DNA from: an uncultured Candidatus Melainabacteria bacterium
GTDB taxonomy: Bacteria > Cyanobacteriota > Vampirovibrionia > Gastranaerophilales > Gastranaerophilaceae
Length of the DNA stretch: 5,922 bases
Assembly (NCBI GenBank): GCA_934773085.1
Contig: CAKVMU010000114.1
Coordinates: 1 to 5,922, forward strand
Direction: 5' to 3'
Shown: positions 1 to 5,922 of the stretch, piece after piece
How the letters are laid out: each line of letters starts with the position of its first letter
Numbering within the stretch: position 1 is the stretch's first letter
Translations under genes and position numbers: made by a program
Notes under the pieces: model-generated
Told to the model about the DNA's origin: nothing
The model's input: only the letters and a program-made list of their open reading frames with translations
The model's database searches: none

Positions 1-15
1 TTTCTATATTCACCC

Positions 16-654
16 CTAATTGTAACTTTGAACCAAGCCTTGAACTATCAGCGACCAACCGTCAACAGCAATAAATATCAACAATTTGAACGGCAGAGAT
101 ATAATCGTTGGCGACAGCATAAACATACCCAGTGCCAACAGAATGTTCGCTACAACCAAGTCCAAAACAATAAACGGTACAAATACGATGAAACCAATTT
201 CGAATGCAACCTTTAATTCACTCAAAATATAAGCAGGTGCAACTTCCCAAATCGTTAAATCTTCCGGAGATTTTGGCGGTGTTTTTCGCTTCAATTCTAC
301 GAAAAACGCCAAATCCGACTCTCGAGTCTGCTTCAGCATAAACTCTTTCAACGGTTTCGAGCCTTCGTCTATCGCCATAATTAAGTTTTGATTTTTTTGA
401 TATGGTATGGAACCCTTTTGATACATTTGCTCAAAAACCCCGCCCATTGTATAGAATGTCAAAATCATACACAAACCAATTGTTACAATTGAAGGCGGAA
501 CCTGAACGCCCATTGCGGTTTTAAGTAATGAAAACACAATCGTAAAACGCAAAAAACATGTCATACAACAAAACACAAACGGCAACAACGAGAACATCGT
601 CATGACCGTCAACATTTGTAATACAGGGTTCATATCCTTTAATACGGAATCCAT
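16..654 (-). CDS. fliP: FliP, flagellar/type III export gate protein (SctR family)
   Basis: FliP is a core membrane subunit of the type III export gate; in known systems it forms a helical pore with FliQ and FliR inside the basal body. The 212-residue product shows the family hallmarks: hydrophobic segments near residues 11-30 and 52-72, a periplasmic-type middle part, then the conserved C-terminal blocks 'PAYILSELKVAFEIGF' (140-155), 'ALGMFMLSP' (174-182) and 'LPFKLLIFIAVDGW' (187-200), ending 'GLVQSYN'. There is no cleavable signal peptide, and the length is nearer injectisome SctR (about 215-225 aa) than enteric FliP (about 245 aa). The start is well supported: a strong GGGAGGAG Shine-Dalgarno precedes it, and its ATG overlaps the fliO stop by one base (TAATG), implying coupling. 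A GGGGTG stretch just after the stop could be the Shine-Dalgarno of a following gene, perhaps fliQ, outside the window. Family certain; flagellar rather than injectisome role is inferred from adjacent FliO. Confidence 0.95.
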   Translation of the reverse strand: MDSVLKDMNPVLQMLTVMTMFSLLPFVFCCMTCFLRFTIVFSLLKTAMGVQVPPSIVTIGLCMILTFYTMGGVFEQMYQKGSIPYQKNQNLIMAIDEGSKPLKEFMLKQTRESDLAFFVELKRKTPPKSPEDLTIWEVAPAYILSELKVAFEIGFIVFVPFIVLDLVVANILLALGMFMLSPTIISLPFKLLIFIAVDGWSLIVQGLVQSYN

Positions 655-1148
655 TATTCGCTCCTCCCTATATCACCGCTCAAGACAGTTTTTCTGCCAA
701 TACCTTCTTCACGCATTCTCTCAGCAAGATTTTTCATAACGGAAGAATATGGAGCTCTCTGGGTCGAATGTATTCCCACAACCCCCTTGTCCATATAACT
801 GCTCCTTGCAGGCATTGAATTCATCGTGTCCTTAAAACTCTTGGTTGAAAAATCCTCGTCGCCTGTTGTCGCAATGGCAGAAATTTTTTCTTCATAACCC
901 GCACCTTGTTTAAGTTTTGATATCAACGTCGTCTTATCAACATCACCGGCTATAAGAAATTTTTCTTCTCCCGCAGAAACTATATACAAAGTTTTTCTCG
1001 GCCCCAATGACATCGTGTCAAGAACCTTCAAAAATTTGGCATTGCCTTTATGACCACCCACTGTAGCATTCTTAAACACCATCAGTGCCAATACCATAAC
1101 CCCGACCATTGCCAAAGTATACACTATAAAATTAGTTAAATATCCCAT
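654..1148 (-). CDS. fliO: FliO-like flagellar export gate assembly protein
   Basis: FliO is a small bitopic membrane protein that assists assembly of the FliP ring and is typical of flagella rather than injectisomes. The 164-residue product has one transmembrane helix near the N-terminus (about residues 7-26), then the compact cytoplasmic FliO domain with the diagnostic 'LKVLDTMSLGPRKTLYIV' (40-57) and 'FLIAGDVDKTTLISKL' (64-79). The C-terminal half (about 85-164) is hydrophilic, weakly conserved in character and possibly disordered, with a charged helical stretch 'MKNLAERMREEGIG' (138-151). An AGAGGTG Shine-Dalgarno sits just upstream of the ATG. It lies 43 bases after the SpoA-domain gene and overlaps fliP by one base, the usual fliM/N-O-P order. 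The FliO assignment rests on the LGPR block, membrane topology and context, because the family is short and variable. Confidence 0.88.
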   Translation of the reverse strand: MGYLTNFIVYTLAMVGVMVLALMVFKNATVGGHKGNAKFLKVLDTMSLGPRKTLYIVSAGEEKFLIAGDVDKTTLISKLKQGAGYEEKISAIATTGDEDFSTKSFKDTMNSMPARSSYMDKGVVGIHSTQRAPYSSVMKNLAERMREEGIGRKTVLSGDIGRSE

Positions 1149-1191
1149 AACACCTCTTCTTTCGATTTAATAATCAATCAAAAAAAGTCAA

Positions 1192-2283
1192 CTATCCTTC
1201 TGTTTTTTCTTCTACTTCAAAATCACTGTAGTCAAAATCATCGGCAGGTTTTTCTTCGCTTACCGGTTCTGATTCTGCATGAACTTGTGCAGTTTGAGCT
1301 TCGGAATCATTAACTTTTTCAATTCTGACTCCAAATCTGTCATTTATAATCACAAGTTCTCCGGATGCAACAAGTTTGCCTCCGACTTTTAATGAAATTT
1401 TGTTGTCATAAACAGAGCACAAGTCAACAATCAAGCCCTCTTCAATACTCTTAAGTTCTCCAAGAGTAACTTTGACTTTATCAAACTCTGCTGACATATC
1501 AACCTGAATACTATCCCAAAGATTAGTATTTGTATTATCCATTTCATTTCCTCCCGACATATCATAAGGTTCTATGATTTTTTCATTTGGTTTTACTTTA
1601 AATTTTTGTACAATGTTTTCGCACACCAAAGTCATTTCTGAAGAATTACTGTTCTCGAAAAGAACAATATCACCCGCATCCAATTTCTTTATTTCAGAAA
1701 GTGGGAACACGGTTGTTCCTAAAATCAAATTTACTTCAACCTGACTGTGCGCAAAGTCGCTGTCCGTAAATCTCGGTGGCTTATTTTCCAATTCTTTTGG
1801 TGTAAGAATATCTTTTGGCACAGAGACGATAAATTTTGCAGCTGCATCAGAGACTTCACTCTTAACAAAATAGGTTAAATGCAGAATCTCATTATAACGA
1901 CGGTTAGGTTCAATCGTAAAATTCGGGGCAAGAGATTCATATAGAAAATCGTTAAAAGCAGTTATAATACGAGCTTCCAACTCCGTAACCTCTGTAAGCT
2001 CAAATCGCTTGTTATTCTTACCTAAAACTTTATCCAAAATAACGTTTATAGCATCTTGAGAAATCCTTATATAAACATCATTTTTAGAATTAATTTTAAC
2101 CTTGGTAACAAAGAAAGTTTCATTCTGGGAAAGTACATTCATATTTGTACTCAAAGAAGCAAGTTTATACTCGAAACCGTCATAGAAAAACTCACTGCTG
2201 CAACTTTTTACAACAGGTGTGAATACGGAATCATACCAAGAAAATTGTTTATATAATTCATCAAAGAATATAGAATTTATCAT
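1192..2283 (-). CDS. Tandem-SpoA C-ring protein (FliM/FliN/SctQ-like)
   Basis: A 363-residue soluble protein, probably a cytoplasmic ring (C-ring) component of the motor or export apparatus. Residues 1-170 form a divergent domain; the stretch 'ELTEVTELEARIITAF' (95-110) resembles the helix of CheC/FliM-type middle domains. Two SpoA (surface presentation of antigens) domains follow: SpoA1 at about 178-238, and SpoA2 at about 257-325 ending in the classic 'GELVIINDRFGVRI' (308-321). An acidic, probably disordered tail covers 326-363. FliM and FliN normally carry one SpoA domain each; two in one chain is the SctQ (YscQ/Spa33) layout. No FliM-type N-terminal CheY-binding motif (EIDALL-like) is visible, so this may not be the switch-complex CheY receptor. 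It starts with ATG after a weak AAGGG/TTAGG Shine-Dalgarno, and fliO follows 43 bases downstream. The SpoA assignment is confident; whether to call it FliM, FliN/FliY or SctQ is open, so no symbol is given. Confidence 0.82.
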   Translation of the reverse strand: MINSIFFDELYKQFSWYDSVFTPVVKSCSSEFFYDGFEYKLASLSTNMNVLSQNETFFVTKVKINSKNDVYIRISQDAINVILDKVLGKNNKRFELTEVTELEARIITAFNDFLYESLAPNFTIEPNRRYNEILHLTYFVKSEVSDAAAKFIVSVPKDILTPKELENKPPRFTDSDFAHSQVEVNLILGTTVFPLSEIKKLDAGDIVLFENSNSSEMTLVCENIVQKFKVKPNEKIIEPYDMSGGNEMDNTNTNLWDSIQVDMSAEFDKVKVTLGELKSIEEGLIVDLCSVYDNKISLKVGGKLVASGELVIINDRFGVRIEKVNDSEAQTAQVHAESEPVSEEKPADDFDYSDFEVEEKTEG

Positions 2284-2343
2284 ACCTAACCCTTTTAATG
2301 AAGGAAAAACGAATCAAAACTTACCCATACATTTTTCCCCAGT

Positions 2344-2398
2344 CTATACACATCATAGAGGATTTTTTGTGATTGCACATCATACATATAATGTATAG
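2344..2398. repeat. Short direct and inverted repeats upstream of the flagellar operon
   Basis: CACATCATA occurs twice (2349-2357 and 2376-2384), exactly 27 bases apart. Both copies sit inside an inverted pair, CTATACA (2344-2350) and TGTATAG (2392-2398), and the right part holds a small palindrome ATACAT-ATA-ATGTAT (2382-2396). Two equally oriented sites upstream of an operon are what a dimeric transcription factor might bind. That role is only inferred, and AT-rich DNA yields such patterns by chance. Confidence 0.35.
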
Positions 2399-2561
2399 AG
2401 TTGGTAGAGTGAAGGAAGTGTGCTGTCTCAGCTGTGAGGTTAATTCAGTAAGAATTAAACTAAAAGACAATGTCCGCCTGCATTTAGCGCATTCCGATAA
2501 GCCTCAAAACATCATTTCTATTGAACCTTGGGTTTAGATGTAAAAGTATCGTAACAAACCT

Positions 2562-2589
2562 TTGTCAAAAGCCCAAAAATCTGTATAAT
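2562..2589 (+). promoter_or_regulatory. Sigma-70-type promoter on the plus strand
   Basis: TTGTCA (2562-2567) and a perfect TATAAT (2584-2589) are separated by 16 bases, close to the vegetative consensus. Transcription would start near 2596. It points away from the flagellar operon and towards an orphan leader with a strong ribosome binding site, against the direction of every confident gene in the window. The match is good, but activity is not shown. Confidence 0.6.
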
Positions 2590-2661
2590 TGAAACATAAT
2601 TTAACCCTAACTTCAGTGTCCGAGCTGTTTTGGACCTCTAGTAAGCTTGCAAAAATAACAT

Positions 2662-2687
2662 AGGAGGTAAACATGAAATACTATTAA
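2662..2687 (+). promoter_or_regulatory. Strong Shine-Dalgarno and four-codon ORF (orphan gene start)
   Basis: AGGAGGT (2662-2668) lies four bases before an ATG (2673-2675), an excellent ribosome binding site, but the frame is only Met-Lys-Tyr-Tyr followed by TAA (2685-2687). With the promoter at 2562-2589 and a leader of about 75 bases (a GTCC/GGAC pair at 2618-2635 could form a weak stem), this looks like the complete 5' end of an expressed gene whose body is missing. The stop falls within the 3' end of the convergent membrane-protein gene (its stop is at 2684-2686). It could be the scar of a deletion or insertion, a leader peptide, or a minimal ORF; the sequence alone cannot decide. Confidence 0.5.
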
Positions 2688-3119
2688 TCATATCTAAGCT
2701 GTTCAAGTTCTTCGGGAGAGTACGGTATCATTGTATGAATACAAGCACCCAATGAAACTATATACGCAAGAATCGCCAGAGTTAATTATACGAAAAAAGA
2801 TTTTCTTCTTTTTTGAAAACTCTATTCTTTCCTTTGGTAATATTCTTCCGCATTTTATGAGATACCTCTCAACAAGTAAACCAATTGCACTTATTGGTAT
2901 TGCAAGAATTGTAAAAAAATATGAAATAAACGTTGGAATAAATACCGAGCGTATATATAAATCACCATTTTCCCAAAAAATCATGTTACTTATGGGAATT
3001 TTGAAAAATAGCAATAGCCCAATATGGATTGGACAGAGTATATCAAAAATCAAATTAATGATTAGTAAAACTACTAATACATTTAAAAAACTGAACTCTT
3101 TCACCACTCGTATTTGCAT
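2684..3119 (-). pseudogene. Small integral membrane protein of unknown family, frameshifted
   Basis: The first open frame runs from ATG at 3119 to a stop at 2703 (138 aa), but its last 26 residues are not membrane-like. Skipping one base near 2783 joins residues 1-112 to another frame that gives 'TLAILAYIVSLGACIHTMIP' and a hydrophilic end 'YSPEELEQLRYD', with stop TAA at 2684-2686. The restored protein would be about 144 residues with three or four membrane segments: about 10-28, 30-48, 58-82, and the restored one at 112-131. A basic stretch with KKKK (about 102-105) sits between the last two, probably cytoplasmic. I do not recognise the family. No Shine-Dalgarno precedes the ATG, and the ATG lies in a hairpin; a weak promoter (TTGACG, 17 bases, TAAACT) may sit upstream. 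It is either a decaying gene, a sequencing or assembly error, or less likely a frameshifted product. Lying alone between two operons in a repeat-rich gap fits accessory DNA. Confidence 0.45.
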
Positions 3120-3124
3120 ACGAG
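3107..3124 (-). promoter_or_regulatory. Hairpin enclosing the putative start codon
   Basis: On the minus strand CTCGTAT-GCAA-ATACGAG is a perfect 7-bp stem closed by a GNRA-type tetraloop. The only ATG available for the membrane-protein frame (3117-3119) is inside it, spanning stem and loop. If transcribed, it would hide the start codon. Either translation is controlled here or this ATG is not the real start. Confidence 0.4.
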
Positions 3125-3202
3125 GAGTTTATTACAAATCAATATTTTCGTCAATTAACAGAAAGCGGAATAAAATGTTACAAGTTTTACCTTGCTTCAG
3201 CA

Positions 3203-3253
3203 GGGGTAAATGGGGGTAAGTGTTTTGGTTGGTAGGTTGTGGCTACAAGCTTG
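3203..3253 (+). repeat. Left copy of a G-rich repeat (inverted relative to the right copy)
   Basis: It begins GGGGTAAAT then GGGGGTAAG, continues through TTGGTTGGTAGG and ends CTACAAGCTTG. The same order of blocks occurs on the opposite strand at 3490-3546. The end carries a 12-bp perfect palindrome TACAAGCTTGTA (3244-3255). The two copies differ by small indels and substitutions, so they are old or belong to a diverged family. Confidence 0.65.
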
Positions 3254-3284
3254 TAAAATCCTGAAATAAATTCAGGATGACAAG
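3250..3284. repeat. Palindrome ATCCTGAA / TTCAGGAT
   Basis: ATCCTGAA (3258-3265) and TTCAGGAT (3271-3278) are perfect arms around a 5-base loop. They extend outward, with a small bulge, by CTTGT (3250-3254) and ACAAG (3280-3284). From memory, intergenic palindromes of this 'TTCAGGATGACAAG' kind recur in many unrelated bacterial genomes; I cannot search to confirm it here. Confidence 0.65.
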
Positions 3285-3290
3285 ACTATT

Positions 3291-3319
3291 GATGCGGTAA
3301 ATCAAAGATTTACCGCATC
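3291..3319. repeat. Perfect 13-bp inverted repeat with 3-base loop
   Basis: GATGCGGTAAATC (3291-3303) and GATTTACCGCATC (3307-3319) are exact reverse complements around AAA. It is the strongest stem in the window. It could act as a bidirectional transcription barrier between murG and the membrane-protein gene, but no T-run follows it on either strand. Confidence 0.75.
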
Positions 3320-3349
3320 CTACTTTCTTGGAGTGTAAGCGCCAAATAT

Positions 3350-3382
3350 GCCACGTCATTGCGAGGAGCGTAGTGACGTGGC
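3350..3382. repeat. Dispersed-type palindrome GCCACGTCA / TGACGTGGC
   Basis: The arms at 3350-3358 and 3374-3382 are perfect 9-bp complements around a 15-base loop TTGCGAGGAGCGTAG, followed by AATCC. This 'CGTCATTGCGAGGAGCG...CGTGGCAATCC' pattern is one I recognise from memory as a high-copy intergenic element in diverse bacteria. It has no known protein product; origin and spread are unexplained. Confidence 0.7.
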
Positions 3383-3394
3383 AATCCAGTTTTT

Positions 3395-3437
3395 CACCCT
3401 CTCCCGACACTTCGTGCCACCCTCTCCAAGGAGAGGG
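3395..3437. repeat. CCCTCTCC repeat and palindrome element
   Basis: CACCCTCTCC occurs twice in direct orientation (3395-3404 and 3418-3427). The second copy forms a perfect stem with GGAGAGGG (3430-3437). A small CAC-TTC-GTG hairpin (3408-3416) lies between them. It is GC-rich compared with the flanks. From memory, 'CCCTCTCC...GGAGAGGG' units with a CACTTCGTG centre are another recurrent intergenic repeat. Confidence 0.65.
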
Positions 3438-3450
3438 GATAATAAACTTC

Positions 3451-3482
3451 TCAACTGTTCAACCTTTCAACTCTTCAACTGA
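3451..3482. repeat. Tandem octamer array (TCAACTNT, four copies)
   Basis: TCAAC begins at 3451, 3459, 3467 and 3475, exactly every 8 bases: TCAACTGT, TCAACCTT, TCAACTCT, TCAACTGA. Four near-identical units in perfect phase suggest replication slippage or a simple-sequence repeat. No frame of length crosses it, so copy-number change would not alter a known protein. Confidence 0.75.
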
Positions 3483-3489
3483 AATACGC

Positions 3490-3546
3490 CAAGCTTGTAA
3501 TCTCGACCAACCAGTCGAATATATTTACCCCCCCCTATTTACCCCC
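3490..3546 (-). repeat. Right copy of the G-rich repeat, overlapping the murG 3' end
   Basis: Read on the minus strand this is GGGGGTAAATA, then a run of eight G (3528-3535), TAAATATATTCGAC, TGGTTGGTCGAGA and TTACAAGCTTG, matching the block order of 3203-3253 on the plus strand. A small hairpin TCGAC / GTCGA (3503-3507, 3514-3518) lies inside. The last four residues and stop codon of murG are read from the beginning of this element. Confidence 0.65.
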
Positions 3547-4642
3547 ACTATTGGCGCAGGATTTAAGGAGTTCAACAATTTTCTCTGTTGCATCATATTT
3601 TGCCAAATGAGAAGAATTCTGTTGAAGATAATTTATTTTAATAGGATTTTCTAACAGTTCCAAAACCACTTCTCGCAATTTATTCGGTTCTAATTCTTTA
3701 TCCTCGACATACACGCAAGCACCCATATCCAGAAGACATTTCGCATTAATTCTCTGGTGATTTGCTGCTGCATACGGATACGGAACCAATATCGGAGCTG
3801 CGCCTGATGCACAAATCTCTGATAAGCTCAAAGAGCCGGCACGTGATAATACTATATCACTGGCTTTGAGAGGAGTAATCATATCGTTAAAATAAGGTTT
3901 CACAATCAGGTTTTTATCTTGTTCCCATGCCGGATACACCAATTTTAATTGTTCAACAACACCGGCAAAATTCTTTTTACCGGTTTGAAAAATAACCTGC
4001 AGACCATAGTCTTGCGAAAACTCTTTCAACAACTCAACAGTAGTATTATTTATAGATTTCGCACCTTGAGAACCACCCATGACACAAAGTGTAATTTTGT
4101 TCGCAAGCCCAAGTTTTTCACGTGCTTCATCCTTACTCAAAGTTGCAAAACCATCTCTAATCGGGTTTCCGGTAACAATTGTGTGTTTATTCGGGATGTA
4201 TCTTTTTGCTTTTTCAAATGCCAAAGAGACAAACTTTGCCCTTTTGGAGAGTCTTCTGGTAACAAGCCCTGGCATAGCATCACAATCATGCATCATATAT
4301 GGGGTTTTAGTGATAATGCAAGCAAATATCATCGGTGCAGAAACATACCCACCTGTTGCAAAGACTGCGCTTGGTTTATATTTTTTGATATACCTTACTG
4401 AGCGCAAAATTGCTTTAACAAGTTTCATACCCCAAACGAAAAATTTCGGAGTCAGACCTCTCGGCATACCTTTTATACTTACGTGCAGGAACTTATAATC
4501 CTTTTTAGAAACAAGTTCAAATTCCATATTTTTTTTATTGCCTACGTAATAAACTTTTGAATCAACATTCAGAGCATCTGCAACAGCCATTGCAGGGTAA
4601 ATGTGTCCGCCCGTACCGCCACCGGTGACGAAGTACGCCTTC

Positions 4643-4659
<17 letters not shown>
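3535..4659 (-). CDS. murG: MurG, lipid II synthase (GlcNAc transferase)
   Basis: MurG is a GT-B glycosyltransferase at the inner face of the membrane that transfers GlcNAc from UDP-GlcNAc to lipid I, giving lipid II. The 374-residue length is normal. The N-terminal acceptor domain shows 'GGGTGGHIYPAMAVADAL' (13-30), including the conserved His19, and 'FATGGYVSAPM' (100-110). The C-terminal donor domain shows 'TGNPIR' (163-168), 'GGSQGAKSIN' (195-204) and 'LSRAGSLSLSEICASGAAPI' (271-290) with the uracil/ribose-binding Glu281, then 'NHQRINA' (300-306). One oddity is HDCDAMPG (124-131), where most MurG proteins have HEQNxxPG. An AAGGA Shine-Dalgarno precedes the ATG at about nine bases, and the gene overlaps ftsW by 17 bases. 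The final residues 'SGGK' and the TAG come from the flanking G-rich repeat. murC, a common next gene, is absent. Function is secure. Confidence 0.97.

Positions 4660-5922
<1,263 letters not shown>

Larger units (their letters stand above)
2284..2683. other. 400-base intergenic region upstream of the flagellar genes
   Basis: No protein gene longer than a few codons is supported here. It should contain the minus-strand promoter of the flagellar operon, but I found no convincing sigma-70, sigma-28 or sigma-54 box on that strand. It holds a cluster of short repeats at 2344-2398, a hairpin-forming inverted repeat (TTAATTC / GAATTAA, 2440-2446 and 2452-2458, loop of 5), and, on the plus strand, a promoter and leader ending in a four-codon ORF (2562-2687). 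I saw no match to tRNA, tmRNA, RNase P RNA or SRP RNA. Confidence 0.6.
3120..3534. other. 415-base non-coding gap with mosaic repeats
   Basis: No credible gene was found. Bases 3120-3202 are plain AT-rich sequence that may hold the promoter of the membrane-protein gene. From 3203 on, the sequence is almost entirely repeats and palindromes, listed separately. Local composition jumps to GC-rich around 3350-3440, unlike the neighbouring genes, which suggests different origins. No classical terminator (GC-rich stem followed by a T-run) is present for murG. Confidence 0.6.

Noticed and set aside
2284..2345. Sigma-54 or sigma-28 promoter for the flagellar operon.
   Set aside because: No TGGC-N-TTGC pair or TAAA/GCCGATAA pair could be found at proper spacing on the minus strand.
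2731..3219. A 162-codon open frame on the plus strand opposite the membrane-protein gene.
   Set aside because: It starts with TTG, has no Shine-Dalgarno at that start, runs into the G-rich repeat and shows no domain or membrane logic. The minus-strand reading gives membrane helices and a sensible tail.
3350..3395. Rho-independent terminator from the GCCACGTCA palindrome and the TTTTT downstream.
   Set aside because: The loop is 15 bases, the T-run is seven bases past the stem, and it lies on the strand opposite murG.
3250..3482. Possible CRISPR array in the repeat island.
   Set aside because: The repeats differ from one another, spacing is irregular, and the only regular array has an 8-base period without spacers.
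3528..3535. Run of eight G as a phase-variation switch for murG.
   Set aside because: The run starts at the last base of the TAG stop, so slippage in it does not change the reading frame.
3328..3654. A 108-codon open frame on the plus strand across the repeat island.
   Set aside because: It is made of translated palindromes and repeats and then runs antisense into murG; no start signal.
3949..4498. Open frames on the plus strand inside murG.
   Set aside because: They are antisense to a fully supported murG with all its motifs.

Overview
The window comes from an AT-rich bacterium with a Gram-negative style of flagellar or type III export apparatus and a conventional peptidoglycan pathway. 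Every confident gene lies on the minus strand, so the window reads from right to left. The lineage is not fixed by the sequence. AT richness, a cyanobacteria-like 'PGLVTR' stretch in MurG and the divergent flagellar proteins would fit a non-photosynthetic cyanobacterial relative (Vampirovibrionia/Gastranaerophilales). That is a low-confidence guess, and other AT-rich host-associated phyla remain possible.

Right block (about 3535-5922): a division and cell-wall operon in the order murD (C-terminal end only) - ftsW - murG. The reading frames overlap by about 17 bases at each junction, which suggests tight translational coupling. MurD adds D-Glu to UDP-MurNAc-L-Ala, MurG makes lipid II from lipid I, and FtsW polymerises lipid II at the septum. 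The murG stop codon lies inside a repeat that opens a repeat-rich intergenic island.

Middle (2284-3534): about 1.25 kb with no confident intact gene. It holds (a) a mosaic island at 3203-3546 whose two ends are imperfect inverted copies of a G-rich element, and which contains four different palindromes and a tandem octamer array; (b) a small minus-strand integral membrane protein gene (2684-3119) that reads through only if one frameshift near 2783 is allowed; (c) a good sigma-70-type promoter, leader and perfect Shine-Dalgarno on the plus strand that lead into an ORF of only four codons; and (d) the upstream region of the flagellar genes, with short direct and inverted repeats.

Left block (16-2283): a flagellar/type III export operon coding for a two-SpoA-domain C-ring protein (FliM/FliN/SctQ type), then FliO, then FliP. 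FliO and FliP overlap by one base (TAATG). FliO argues for a flagellum. The tandem SpoA layout and the short FliP without a signal peptide look more like injectisome SctQ and SctR, so the system is either a divergent flagellum or a hybrid.

No tRNA, rRNA, CRISPR array, transposase or phage gene was seen. The most notable unexplained items are the inverted-repeat-bounded mosaic island, the repeat-encoded end of murG, the frameshifted membrane gene meeting an orphan expression signal, and the tandem-SpoA protein.
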